Both the position numbers and the translations under genes were made by a program. From the NCBI GenBank assembly GCA_963853835.1, contig OY970833.1, positions 13,292,474 through 13,356,473 of the forward strand: a stretch of 64,000 nt of DNA, read 5' to 3'. Origin of the DNA: Calendula officinalis. Lineage: Eukaryota; Streptophyta; Magnoliopsida; Asterales; Asteraceae. Below the pieces are notes generated by a model. It did no database searches, was not told the DNA's origin, and saw nothing but the letters and a program-made list of their open reading frames with translations. This document shows, one piece after another, positions 37,501 through 49,743 of the stretch (its first letter is position 1; each line of letters starts with the position of its first letter).

Positions 37501-37976
37501 GGACTGGTTACATTAGGGGCATCGTTGTCTGAATGGTTTGGTAGTGGCTCATGGCTGATAATTGCTAGCGTACTCTACACTTGTGCTAAAAATATATTTG
37601 AGCAACCAGTTACTTAATGTCTTGTGAACAAAAGTTTCACAATAACAACTTATGGATACTAATTTAATTTTTGTTCATCAAAAACCTATGAACTCACCAA
37701 CTCTTTGTAGTTGACCTTTTTAACTCATGCTTTTCAGGTATAAACAAGTAAGTATTGACATGTAGGTGCATTTTGTGTGACGACATCAACATCAAGAAAT
37801 TTTAAAATCCTTTATCATCAACTTTATCTATTGTGAATTTTGGGAACAAATTTGGTTGTAATAATTTAATTTTTGAACTACTTTTGATTAATGTTGTAGT
37901 TGGTGTTGTTTATTACCTCATGCTATGAAACCTTATGCTGTTGTATCTCGTGTTTCCGCTTTAGCGGGGTGTGACA
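34576..37976 (+). repeat. LARD 5' LTR, 3401 bp
   Basis: It starts TGTGACATCCGTGAAAAAC and ends GCGGGGTGTGACA. About 18-20 substitutions by eye separate it from 41543-44946, for example CCATACATAC against CCACACATAC. A 61-codon frame near 37432 recurs in the other LTR and has no recognised domain. Confidence 0.95.
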
Positions 37977-37980
37977 GATT

Positions 37981-37992
37981 TGGTATCAGAGC
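37981..37992 (+). promoter_or_regulatory. LARD primer-binding site
   Basis: TGGTATCAGAGC starts four bases after the LTR and continues CTAAGGTT. It equals the initiator methionine tRNA site used by plant gypsy and copia elements. Confidence 0.92.
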
Positions 37993-40900
37993 CTAAGGTT
38001 ATAGAGAATGCCGGTTTTCTTATGAAAACCTAAAACAATAACCAAAAATTTTCAAACAATTTTCAAAAAGGTTTCCCAAAATAAAATAAAATAAAATAAA
38101 ATAAATTTTGTTTAAACTTGGAAGGCATGATTTTGTGTGTGTTTGCATAAACATTGCATACCCTAGGCACTCACAATTGCACAATTAGCTATTAAGTTAG
38201 TTATTATCACATTTAATACTTGGTAGATCTTACGTGGCACAAACCCTATATTCTAAGATTAGCCTCAATACTTTGGTTTAACATCAAGTCATAACCCACT
38301 AGTTATGGTACACATGAGGTGAAAAATACTGCTAATTCTCGGGAGATAAATGATCCTTTTGATGACGTACTTTGAGTAGTTATTAAATACTCATAGAGAC
38401 CTCTAAAATTTAGATGATTACTTTTTTTTTTCCTGTTATTGATACAATTATCTTGTAGAGGAAAGTAATCTTACTCTATTAGCCTAACTAATGGCTCAAA
38501 TTGAAAAGTTTATCAATAATATAACAATAAATATTGTGGACACTCAATAGAGAGCAGCTATGTATCTGCATAAGAAGTGAGTTTCGACAGAGCTACTAGC
38601 GAATGTCCTTGTGCATCAATAATGTAGTTCACTCCCATAGGTTCACAAATTAAAGTTAACTTTAAGGAGCTAGCATTGTAATATCGAAGAAAGTGATGTT
38701 AGGAGCATCGTATAAAGCATGGGAGCAGACACCATGTGTCGTCACTAATATACACTTCGGACGTACTTCCGTCATGAATCACAAATACTATAATCCTTTA
38801 TAAAAGAATATAAGTGTAGGATATAGTAGAATCGTTAATATGATCACTGAATTGCATATGTTACGTATACGATAGAGGTGCATGTAAGAATAAAATTGCA
38901 AAAAAAAAAAAATAATAATAATAATAATAAAAATAAAATAAAATAAAATTTTAAATAAATAAATAATAACATCCATTGATTGTAAATGAATTAGATGTCA
39001 TTAGTTAAAATAAGGCATCATAATGAAGGATAAATCATCTATAATTATATAAGAATTTGAAGAAGATAATTATATTTATGAAAGGAAGTATGAAGTGATA
39101 ATGATAAGGAAATATTGTATGATGTGATCATAAAAACGTCTGGCCAACGTGTTTATAATTACAAGATACAATATCGAGTTATCAAAGTCACTGATTATTG
39201 AACGAATTGATGAATAAAAGAGTTGTATACAAGTAGTATCTATAATAATAAAATAAGCGGCCGATTGAAATTAAGCAAGATTAATAGTTAACCAAGTCAA
39301 TAAAATAACATAAAGAAATAAAGATAAGTCAAGGCCGGAGGATAAACTTACTTGACTAATAATGTGAAATTAGATTAGTGATCAGTTTTGAGTGACCTTT
39401 GATGAGAAAGATAATAATGATGATGGTGATGAAGTTCGATGACCCCGGTTTATAATAAAGTTTATATTGGTATCAAAATACTCAAGAAGGAGTTTGTAGA
39501 AGAAATATATAATAATGAAAGATTAAGAAAATGAAGTAAATATTCAAATGGTTAACGTCAAACTATGAATTTAGCGGAGGTGAAAGTCCCTAATAAAAGA
39601 AAAGAGAAATAAATTCGATGAGCGTAAACTTTACTATATACATGGCGGAGGATTAATAAATAAATAATTGTTTCGCAAAATTTTTATAAAGTAAATGCTA
39701 AGAAAATAGAAGCATTAAGGATGTGTCATATCATATAATAGAATAATTACAATAATATGTGAGATGAACAATAGTATATAAATTTTGATAATACTAACTA
39801 AAAAAAAAATTAAATAAATAATAAATAAGTTATAAATAAATAAAAATATTTTAAAATTATGAGTTATCCTGAGATTTGAGTGAAACATGGATGTGAAGTA
39901 TGATTTTCGTTTAAATTCTAATAAATTTTATTTTAACCATGGTTAGTAAAAAAAAATATATATATATAATAATAATCTACTTTAATGAATAATGAGATCT
40001 ATAATTGGTCACGAGAATGACAATGGAATAAATAAATATAAAGACCTAATATTAGAAGGATATAAAGTATAGATTTATTGATACCAATATTATAAAACCT
40101 CATAAACTAATGAAAGAGGTGAGTGAGTTAGACTCATTGATAAACATAATTTTAGGAAGTTTGAATTAGGTGTACTAAAGAAAGAAATGATAGTATACAG
40201 ATTATAAATTGATGACAAGCAAGACATTATAAAAAGAAAAGATGAGGATGATAAGAACCAATTTATATCGGTTAGAATTAAAAAGTTATATCGGTTAGAA
40301 ATTTATATCGGTTATAAAAAGAAATTTATATCGGTTAGAAATGAGGAGTAATATCGAGAATTAATAATAAACAAATGCTTAATGAACCAGTTCATGAGTA
40401 AATAGAATTATGCAGAAGATATAAATGATATGTGAGTTGAATTCAGTTCATGAAATAAGAGGAGGACCATAACTACGTGTTGGTAAGGAAGTGAGTCGAA
40501 ACTTTCAAAAAAAAAAAAACGGAGAGTGGAACATGAATATATACATCAGGAAAGATATTAGTACATTAATAAGTTAAAATATATAATAACTCTAGATCAC
40601 ATCTATATTTTATGATAAACAAGTTGTGGTACAAAGATAATCAAGTTATATGCAGTATATAATTCACGAAAGTAATTAAGATCAAGAATTTATTACTTAA
40701 AAACAACTACTTGTATAGTAGAGTATACGCACATTTATAACATACATATGCAGTATCATTATGAAATATTAATACATGAGAAAATAATAAATAACTAAAT
40801 ATGTATTGGAATTATAGCTGACATTGAAGAATATAATATATAAAAGAAGTGTTAGAAATTGATATCTTCATAGTAGAATCAATAAAGTAAATAATAAGTG

Positions 40901-41532
40901 AAATGAGACCAAAATGGTGTCCAATGCAATAATAAGGAAAAATATATATATATATTAAAAGGGTATGAGCATTATGAGGGGTCGTTCATACGAATCTAAG
41001 GACTTGAATCTTTGAAACGTAAAAAAAAAAAAAAATTAAATAAAAAAAAAAAATTAAATTAAAAAAATAAAATTAAAAAAATTCAAAATATTTCATAAAT
41101 ATATGCTACATACTTGTGCAATAGATATCAGATGAAGTTGGATACTCATCTTCCACTAGTTGAGTTCTTATATAAAAATAATTATCACATTATAAATTAG
41201 TTTGCTCCGTATGACACTTAATATGTGAATAAGTTTCGTTTGCCACTTAATTTGTTGGAAATTGGCTATAGACAACTAACTAATCATAGATCGTACAAAA
41301 GGCTACTAACAAGATCTTAATTACCAAGGATAGATTTAAGGAGACAAGAGATCGTCATAAGAGTTGTGCATATCACATGAAACCTATAGAATTCCAAATG
41401 AGTGATAAAATGCTTCAAAATGTATCACCATTGTAAGGAATTATTCTTCAGAAACAAAAGCAACCGAACCAAATTTCTAAAGAGCAAAATAGGGATGTCA
41501 ATTAATAAATTTCGGGACGAAATTTCTCTAAC

Positions 41533-41542
41533 TAGGGGAGAT
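41533..41542 (+). promoter_or_regulatory. LARD polypurine tract
   Basis: TAGGGGAGAT lies directly before the 3' LTR and follows the chromovirus-type tail TTCGGGACGAAATTTC (about 41510-41525). It would prime plus-strand synthesis. Confidence 0.88.
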
Positions 41543-44500
41543 TGTGACATCCGTGAAAAACTAGGTTTTCAAGTTTGCTACTAAATACTGTAATATGAAT
41601 TTTAGTAAGTAAACATAATCTATTATGGTTAAATTATAATAATAAAAGTGTTAGTTATCATATGTATCTTGACAACATGCTTGAAATCCCTAGTAAGACG
41701 TATAAACATTTTAGTCGTGTTATAAAGTTCCAAGGTGCAACAATTTATATTAAATCGCAACCAAAGTAACAATAAATGTTAAAATACATATAATTATATG
41801 TAATAATGTAAATTTTAACTTAAGATAACATAACTAAAAACTAGAGCAAATAACCTTAATTTAACACATCATTTTACAACCTTTATTAGACATATATCTA
41901 ACAAATACTTAAATACATATATAATATACAAAATACTATAAAAATAATAATAATAATAATAACAATAATAATATAGTAAAAATGCAGATTTTATATCCCA
42001 CCCCACATGCATCCTCTTGATTTTACTTATATGCCCATATCAATCAAAGACTTTTCTTAAACAAGCAACATCCTTACCTCTCTTACACATCCACTTACAC
42101 ACTCTATTAACTCATCCTTAGTCATCATGAGGAATACATGGAAACTCCCACAACAATCCCTCTACTTCATTTAAACCACACAACCCACATGCAAACTCAA
42201 AATACTCTCTCCAATCTCTAAAATCCGGATTCCACACATACACTTACATTCTTCCACCAAAATCTTCATAACTTTTGATCTACAACTCCAAATCTAGTGA
42301 TTCAAATTGCCAAATCACCATAACAACTTCCTCTACAACATTTAACCTTTAAAACACCCAAACTTTAACTGGAAGTCAGTCGAAATATATCTTCAAAGAG
42401 GCTGTCCAGTTTTGTGTTCTTCAACATTCTTATGTAAGTCGATTTCCTTGTATTTCTTGCACTTTTCTTATGTTTTTCTTGCATCTTTCTCCATGTTTCT
42501 TGAGTTTTTCTATCCATGAAAGGCACTTAGGTGTCTAGATGGTAGATTACACACCAATGTCTTCAAGATATCCAATAAAGGTGGTAATCCATGATCCATA
42601 CATCAAAAACTCAAGAACATAAAGTTTGATGTACATGCATGTAACTTTTTCTTACAAATCTTAGATGTTTGATGACATGCATGTGTTTATAAAAATTAAT
42701 ATATGATTTTGATCTCAAAATAATCTTGCATGATCCTAAATAAGTGTTAAAAGCAAAGATATAAACCATTGGATGTAAAGAAATGGCTAGATTACTTAAA
42801 ACCTTCAAAACTTTTATTTTTGAAATCTGGCAGATTGCATGCATGTACTTAATTCGGCCATATCTTGAGTTTTAACCATTTAAAATACATGATTCTTTTT
42901 CTCAAAGTTAGTTTTATGTCTTATCTTTCCAACCCATTTAATTTCATGCCAAAATATTGAGTTTTCACCCACGAAACCCTACCCACAAGTTAGATGTGTA
43001 AACAGACTAGCTGAGCAGAATAAAACTCGAATTTAAACCGATATATCTCTTTCATAAAACCTTTAAAATACATGATTTTTCTTCTGGAATTTAATTTAAA
43101 GAGTTATCTTTTAAATGAAGCTAGTTTCAACGAAAAACATAAAGATTTGACCTCCCAACCAAACATGCAAAGGTAAGTGTGCATTGAAAAGAGTGCTGGC
43201 AGATTTTTACATGCAACTTTAAGTAATTATAGCTCCCTCATAAAGCATGCAAATGCAATGATTCTTTCTCTAAACTTTAGTTCAATGAGTTAGCTTTAAA
43301 ACCCCATAAAATATAAAGAAAAACTCGAATATTTGATACCCCAAATAGGTCAAACAAAATCAGTGTGCAAACTCATTTGAAGTTACTGATACATACATTT
43401 ATAAAATATAATTAAAATAGTTATATAACATCAAAAATAATAAAACTTATGCTAAAAGTTCCCTAAGACACTAAATAATAACATATAAAAAGTTGGTAAA
43501 TTAAATCATTTGTTGTGATATTAAAATAACTTGTGGAAGTGGACTAAAAATCTGGACAGCAACAAACATTTAGCTTTAGATGTGAGAAAAGTAACTTTTA
43601 AGAAATAATGGACTATGTAGCACATAAAGTATAATATTTTACAATATACAAGTTAATTATAATATAACACATGTAAAATAGAAATATAAACTCAAATGAG
43701 CATATATGTATAAAGTGCATACCAACAAGAATAAGACTTATAAGTATACATTTTTAGGAAATACAAAAATTAACATATAAATAAAGGTGAAACTAAACAT
43801 ATCTATATATATAAAGTAAGTAGGATTATATATATAAACTAATATACTACAGAAAGGACTATAAATATTAAAAACTTATAACTATAATTGATAAAAATGT
43901 ACATCTCAATAAGTTCACCATTTTCCCTAAGAAAATTCTTAAAATAAACCTTAAATACTGTATATAGAAAGTCTAAGATTTTATGAAGTTATAATAGCGA
44001 AATATTATTTTATCCCTAAGGTTAGACATAGCCTAATATTCAATTCCGTTAATATAGGAAGGATTTAAGTCGGACTGAGCATCAAACGTAAAATTGTTGG
44101 ATACAGCTACACACGGTGAGTATCATAGCCCCCTTTTACTTTGTTTTTAAATATTTTGGGGTGAAAAGCATGTTATAAAGTTTTTAATGGTTGCTCTATG
44201 ATTGAAAAATGTTGTTGTTGAATTAAATTGTTTGTGCACTATGTTATGTATGCTAAAATGGAATTTCTTGAGTTAAAAAGTGTAAGTCCCCGAAACGTGG
44301 AATTAAAATTTAGTGACACTACCATTAACTTGAACGGGGGCCTGCGGTTTTGTGGATAGCGCTATTAGGGTTTGGACATCCCCACTTAAGGTCGACGGAC
44401 CTTGGGTGCACATTTCCTAAAATTAAAAGTTGGGTTCTACACATGTGAGAAATTGCTCACCGCTGAGGTAGGACTGGTTACATTAGGGGCATCGTTGTCT

Positions 44501-44946
44501 GAATGGTTTGGTAGTGGCTCATGGCTGATAATTGCTAGCGTACTCTACACTTGTGCTAAAAATATATTTGAGCAACCAGTTACTTAATGTCTTGTGAACA
44601 AAAGTTTCACAATAACAACTTATGGATACTAATTTAATTTTTGTTCATCAAAAACCTATGAACTCACCAACTCTTTGTAGTTGACCTTTTTAACTCATGC
44701 TTTTCAGGTATAAACAAGTAAGTATTGGCATGTAGGTGCATTTTGTGTGACGACATCAACATCAAGAAATTTTAAAATCCTTTATCATCAACTTTATCTA
44801 TTGTGAATTTTGGGAACAAATTTGGTTGTAATAATTTAATTTTTGAACTACTTTTGATTAATGTTGTAGTTGGTGTTATTTATTACCTCATGCTATGAAA
44901 CCTTATGCTGTTGTATCTCGTGTTTCCGCTTTAGCGGGGTGTGACA
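41543..44946 (+). repeat. LARD 3' LTR, 3404 bp
   Basis: This is the near-identical partner of 34576-37976. The 3-bp length difference is one extra TAA in a trinucleotide run near 41945. It is followed by the AATAG duplication and then the right half of the hAT-like element. Confidence 0.95.
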
Positions 44947-45256
44947 AATAGTAAATTAGTAATTACCTTATTAACAAATAACTGAATAACTGAAGAAGAC
45001 GAAGCAGTGATCGATTACGAATGAAGCAGAGGGTAATTGTCGAATTGGTGAATGGTGGTCACATACGGCTTATTATATTAAGGGGACGTTCTTTTTAGGG
45101 CAGAAACGGCCCCTGAAACGGCCCCGATCCTTTGCAGAAACGTTTCCGGGAGATTAGAAACGTTTCCAGGAGTTTCCGAGGAGTATCGGTATCCTTGAAG
45201 ATTCCAAAACAGGAGCGGCACTAGTTTGGGCGTTTCCGTGCAACCTAGATATTGGG

Positions 45257-45301
45257 CATGCTAGAAACATTGGGCTTCGACCAGCTAGTAGTTTCATGTA
45301 A
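45257..45301 (+). pseudogene. Copia-A polyprotein, C-terminal end
   Basis: Fifteen codons, ending with TAA at 45299-45301, continue the Copia-A frame directly from 34353 once the hAT-like element and one copy of its 8-bp duplication are removed. The ending (HARNIGLRPASSFM) is of the kind usual for copia polyproteins. Confidence 0.85.
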
Positions 45302-46138
45302 TCTGTTTTAGTATTTGGATAATGGAACATTGAGCAGTTTTTATTGGACTAAATTGATATATTTGAAATGATCATTTTTATATGAATATCTACTGTGTTC
45401 TATATTTGCATGTTTATATCCATGAATATTTACTGCGTTTTATATTCTAAATTGTCCATTGTCATATTAATAATATGAGAATATTATTAAGACAAATCTG
45501 AGGGCATTGACGACATTATCTTAGTATGACTAAGGATGATGAAATCACATGTCATTCATAACGATGCACGATTGGACTGACCCAACCTATGAGAAATCAC
45601 TTCCTGGATTTATGTCACAAGTGAATCTCACAAAGGCTTTATCACTTATCCTCTGACTTGAGATGCAAGCTGGTTTGTGTATGTGGAGGGGCAAACTTTG
45701 ATGTGGTTAAACGCTGACCTGAATAAGGCTGATATAACAACCATTATCGGGTTTGTCATTAAGCATATGACAGACACGTGCAGTCAATAAAGAATTTGTT
45801 CCTCCATGTATGTGGATTAGATACTACTGGGCCCCTCGATGATTTTGAATAGATGTATGTGTGGCCACACCCAAAAGGTAATCAAGATGAATCTTGATTG
45901 GTTTTGGTAATCTACTTCATTATATAGATCGAGAAACAGAATCGTTGAAGTTTTAGATTGACATTGATCCTTGTCTAAAATTCAACATAGTATCAGTAAC
46001 AAAAGGATAACTGCTTGAAAAAATTTGAACAAAGATTTTATGAAACTCCTCATATACTCCTAGGGGCATTGGCGGGTTGCTAGACTCTAACCTTTGCTTG
46101 TATAACTACTTGATGTTATCACGTGCGCAAGTGGGAGC
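45302..46138 (+). other. Copia-A 3' non-coding stretch and purine tract
   Basis: No gene is seen. The last bases before the LTR, CAAGTGGGAGC at 46128-46138, are the polypurine tract. Confidence 0.82.
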
Positions 46139-46737
46139 TGTTGGAACATGCTAAACGCGTATAACATATAGTTATATGGCTAGTTGTATGTGAGCCTAAA
46201 GCGTCACACACTTAAACACTAAACACCATTATGTAATTAATGTAATTAGTGTAATTGCATTAATATGTATTATAGTTTAATATTAAATGTTAATATTATA
46301 ACTAATTGTGTGCTTATAAGAAGAACTAAAGGAAAGGGACTAGAATGCAATAAGCCAAGAGTTAATATGGGAATTCATTTAAAAGGGATTAGGGCAACCA
46401 TAATCCCCTCTCCCCACCCATTCTCGGCCGCACCTCCCATAACCCTCTAGGGTTCGTTTTTGTTCTTCTTCTTCAAGCACAAGAATAGCATCCTCCATTG
46501 GTGTTCTAGCAAGTGTTGTGTGGACTAGCTTTGGAGGAATTCCCCATTGGAATTCTTGGTTTCGATCGTTCATCTTCACCGACGGAAAGAAAGATCAAAG
46601 GCTTCAAGGGTATGAATTGTTCTTCCTAACTCTTTGATTTTATTTATAGTTTAATTGCATCATTCAATATTAGATCCGGTTATGGTGATTAATCTTTTCC
46701 GCTGCGTTTTGGTTCTTGTTTTAACCTAAAATCACCA
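46139..46737 (+). repeat. Copia-A 3' LTR
   Basis: It starts TGTTGGAACATGC and ends AAAATCACCA, with about 12 differences from 14931-15530. It abuts the minus-strand gypsy RNase H coding sequence at 46741 with no duplication matching the left flank of the 5' LTR. Confidence 0.93.
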
Positions 46738-46740
46738 TTA

Positions 46741-48306
46741 ATAATAACTCTTAAAGGTCTCAAATCCCAGCAAACGAACATCCAAAGTTGCCAACAAAGT
46801 ATATCGCCTTGAAAGTGCATCAGCCACCACATTGCTTTTACCATCCTTATACTTTGATGAAAAGTGAAAAGATTGTAAAAACTCCACCCATTTGGCATGT
46901 CTTGTGCTTAACTTCTGCTGCCCATTAATGTATTTCAAGGATTCATGATCTGAATGCACAATGAAATGATTTGCACGCAAATAATGACTCCAATGATCCA
47001 ATGCACGAATAATAGCATAAAACTCCTTATCATAGGTGCAATAATTCAGCCTTGCGCCACCCAACTTTTCAGAAAAATAAGCAATAGGACGTGTAGCTTG
47101 AATCAGAACAGCACCAATACCAACTCCACTTGCATCACACTCAACTTCAAAAGGTTGAGAGAAATCTGGAAGAGCCAAAACAGGAGCATTACACAACAGC
47201 TCTTTAATCTTCTCAAATGCCTTTTGGGCATCATTCCCCATACAAAACCTCCTTTCTTCAAACAGCTCGTTATTGGACTTGTAATGGAACTGAAATCACG
47301 TATGAACCTCCTATAGAATGAAGCAAGACCATGGAAAGATCTAACTTCAGAAATGTTGGTAGGTATAGGCCACGACTTGATTGCTTCTATCTTTGATTGA
47401 TCAACGGACACACCATCTTTAGACACAACATAGCCCAAAAATACCACCTTACCCACCATAAATGAGTACTTCTCTTGCTTCCCATAGAGTTGTTGTGCTC
47501 TAAGGGTCTCAAATACTTGTTTCAAATGCACCAAATGATCCTCCATGCTTCTGCTATACACCAAGATGTCATCAAGGTATACCCACCACAAATCTGCCCA
47601 AAAATGATTTTAACACTTCATTCATCAACCTCATGAAAGTGCTAGGTGCATTAGTTAGACCAAATGGCATCACCGTCCATTCATACAAGCCATGCTTAGT
47701 CTTGAAAGCTGTTTTCCATTCATCACCTTCACGCATTCTGATTTGATGGTAACCACTCCTCAAATCAATTTTTGAGAACACAACAGATCCATGCAATTCA
47801 TCCAACATATCATCAAGTCTAGGAATGGGAAACCTGTACTTGATGGTTATATTATTCATGGCTCTACTATCCACACACATCCTCCAAGAACCATCCTTCT
47901 TTCGTACCAACAAAACAGGAACAGCACATGGACTCAAACTTTCACGAACGTTGCCCATTTTCATCGGTTCATCAATCTGTTTTTGCAATTCCTTTGTTTC
48001 TTCCGGATTGCAACGATATGCGGCCTTATTTGGCAAAGATGCACCTGGAATAAGGTCAATTTGATGTTCAATACCACGGATTGGAGGCAAACCTGGTGGT
48101 AGTTCAGTTGGGAACACATCTTGGTACTCCTTGAGCAAATCAGCAATTGGACCTTCTTCTTGCTCAATCTCCCCAACCTTTGGATCTTCTTTTGCCACAA
48201 GCATGTAAACCACATCTCCTTGGTCAAGAACTTTCTCCACCTCCCTTTCACTAGCCAACATAGTGAGATTTGGCTTCTTGACCTGTTTGTTACCCATTGA
48301 TCTCAC
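46741..48306 (-). pseudogene. Gypsy reverse transcriptase and RNase H, frameshifted
   Basis: Reading on the minus strand, 48306-47572 holds the linker and the first RT half with FSKIDLRSGYHQIRM and VMPFGLTNAPSTFM. The frame then shifts to 47591-47103, with the catalytic YLDDILVYS (about 47580), FLGYVVSKDGV and FYRRFIRDFS. A second shift leads to 47241-46741 with RNase H: FEVECDASGVGIGAVL, YDKEFYAIIRAL, FIVHSDHESLKY and VADALSRR. Coding stops where the Copia-A LTR begins, inside the linker that would lead to integrase. Confidence 0.92.
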
Positions 48307-48953
48307 GGCGGTGGAAACATGGGCTTTAACACAATCTTTTTACCATTGTGCCTCAACTCATATTCATTACTCCTTCCTCTATGCATCACATCCTTATCAA
48401 ATTGCCAAGGACGTCCCAACAAAATGTGACAAGCATCCATGGGAATTACATCACACAAAACATCATCTTCATAAGATCCCATGGCTAAACCAACTCTAAC
48501 ATATTTTGTCACCTTCACCTTGTTTCCATCATCCAACCAATGAAGTGCATATGGTCTATGATGGGCTGTAGTAATCAGACCCAACTTAGTCACCATTTCA
48601 CTAGAAGCCACATTGGTACAACTCCCACCATCAATTATCAAACTACACAATTTGTCTCTAACCAAACATTTGGTGTGAAACAATCGGTCTCTTTGATCAA
48701 CATCATATTGTATAACATGAGTTTGGAGAGTTCTAAGTACCAAAGTTGTGTCATACGCCGGTGCCTCATACTTCTCTTCCTCTTCTTCTTCAGATTCTGG
48801 TTGAACGTTGAAAGTACCACCCATTATCTCTTCTTCTTCCAATAATTCATCACGTATTTCAACAGCCTCCCTTAATGTCACAACTCTCCTATTTGGACAT
48901 GCATTTTGGTAATGCCCAAATCCTTGACATTTGAAACAACGAACTTTGGACAA
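48303..48953 (-). pseudogene. Gypsy zinc knuckle and aspartic protease segment
   Basis: This frame starts with the CCHC knuckle CFKCQGFGHYQNAC (residues 5-18), which binds template RNA. An acidic Glu-rich stretch follows, then a retropepsin-like protease with DGGSCTNVAS (Asp at about residue 108) and ILLGRPWQFD. The active site reads Asp-Gly-Gly rather than the canonical Asp-Ser/Thr-Gly. The frame differs from gag upstream and RT downstream, so two frameshifts flank it. Confidence 0.88.
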
Positions 48954-49030
48954 ACTGGTCTCCTTGTTTGCAACACTTATTGTTGGGGCTGTTGTGGAGC
49001 TACTAGCACCAATAGGACTAGAGGTAGGGG

Positions 49031-49726
49031 CTATTTTGTGGTAGTTTCACTTTTTGAAAATGGCTTGGTTTTGGCAGCTTCCAAGCTTGAATTCGCTCCA
49101 TATCTTGTCTTCACTTGAGTCTCCAGTTTTAGACATAAATTAAAAAGTGTTCCAAAATCAGTATATGGGTAGAGTTCCACCGTGTGAGCAATATTGTAAT
49201 TCAGACCCCGCAGAAAACGAGCCATCTTTTGTTCTTCTATTTCTTCAATATCACCCATTAGTGCTAACTTCTCGAATTCATCAATATATTCTCCAACAGC
49301 CATCTTCCCTTGCTTCAAATCAGCAATCTTCCTATAAGTGGCGATTTTATGATTAGTTGGCACATACCTCTTTCGTAGTTTTCTTTTTAAAGATTCCCAA
49401 GAAGAAATCTTCTCCCTGCCTTCACGGGTTCTCTTGGTTTTAAGCCCTTCAAACCACAATGAAGCACCTCCACTTAACTTCAGAATTGCATATTTGCAAC
49501 ACTTCTCATCAGTTAATTCTTTGAACTCAAACATTCTTTCAATCTTCCTCTCCCAATCCAAATAATGTTTTGGATCAGTTCCACCAACGAATTCAGGAAG
49601 TTCATTAACCTTGCATTCGTCGACAACTCGTGGCTGTCCACGTCTTGGCTGGTAACGTCCTCCATCTTCCATGCCTCTTAGGGCCTCACAAAGATTATGA
49701 AGGAAATCCGGATCATCAAAATTCAT
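49031..49726 (-). pseudogene. Gypsy gag segment
   Basis: The capsid protein begins at the ATG complementary to 49724-49726, just after the primer site. A retrotrans_gag region is clear: LDWERKIERMFEF, YAILKLSGGASLWFEGL, SWESLKRKLRKRYVP and VGEYIDEFEKLALMGD. A stop after SKSETTTK at 49031 precedes the frameshift to the zinc-knuckle frame. Confidence 0.88.
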
Positions 49727-49731
49727 GGTTG

Positions 49732-49743
49732 TCTCTGATACCA
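49732..49743 (-). promoter_or_regulatory. Gypsy primer-binding site
   Basis: On the minus strand TGGTATCAGAGA starts a few bases after the LTR end ATTCGTATCA. It marks the LTR at 49748 as the 5' LTR of this element. Confidence 0.85.

Larger units (their letters stand above)
37977..41542 (+). other. LARD internal region, non-coding
   Basis: The very AT-rich interior has frequent stops in all frames and A-rich runs near 38082, 38900 and 41020. Four copies of TTATATCGGTTAGAA or close variants lie at 40260-40340. The only retroelement signals are the two ends. No transposon protein can be read here, so it depends on enzymes from elsewhere. Confidence 0.85.
34576..44946 (+). mobile_element. LARD-like non-autonomous LTR retrotransposon
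   Basis: Two LTRs of 3401 and 3404 bp flank a 3566-bp internal region. The duplication AATAG is perfect (34571-34575 and 44947-44951). There is a standard primer site and a purine tract, but no gag, protease, RT, RNase H or integrase in any frame. Long LTRs with a long non-coding interior match the LARD class. The conserved tail TTCGGGACGAAATTTC just before the purine tract is what plant Ty3/gypsy chromoviruses such as the Tekay type carry, so I infer that lineage supplies the enzymes. LTR divergence of about 0.55% makes it the youngest of the LTR elements here. Confidence 0.9.
34354..45248 (+). mobile_element. Non-coding hAT-like TIR element, split by a LARD
   Basis: Terminal inverted repeats CTAAGTTGCACGGATACG (left) and, inverted, CTAGGTTGCACGGAAACG (right) match at 16 of 18 positions. 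The flanks ATATTGAG (34346-34353) and ATATTGGG (45249-45256) form an 8-bp duplication with one change, which fits hAT. Without the LARD it is about 520 bp and has no coding capacity, so it must have been moved in trans. The ends are full of ACGGATACG, GAAACGGC and AAACGTTTCC motifs, as in subterminal transposase sites. A 9-bp reading of the duplication would point to a MULE, but 8 bp keeps the termini symmetric. Confidence 0.82.
14931..46737 (+). mobile_element. Copia-A: outer Ty1/copia retrotransposon, split by two nested insertions
   Basis: The element is bounded by LTRs of 600 bp (14931-15530) and 599 bp (46139-46737) that differ at about 2% of sites by eye. Its own sequence is 14931-17125, 30270-34353 and 45257-46737, about 7.8 kb. 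The pieces join cleanly once Copia-B and the hAT-like element are set aside: the leader reads through the ACTGA duplication, and the polyprotein frame continues across the 34353/45257 break. There is a tRNA-iMet-like primer site after the 5' LTR and a purine tract before the 3' LTR. The outer flanks show no target duplication: CCTTT on the left, TTAAT on the right. Confidence 0.9.

Noticed and set aside
37432..37617. 61-codon frame present twice (also 44402-44587)
   Set aside because: It lies in both LARD LTRs, so duplication is due to the LTRs. Non-ATG start and no domain.
47791..48102. Plus-strand frames opposite the gypsy pol
   Set aside because: Shadows of the minus-strand RT coding sequence; no domains of their own.
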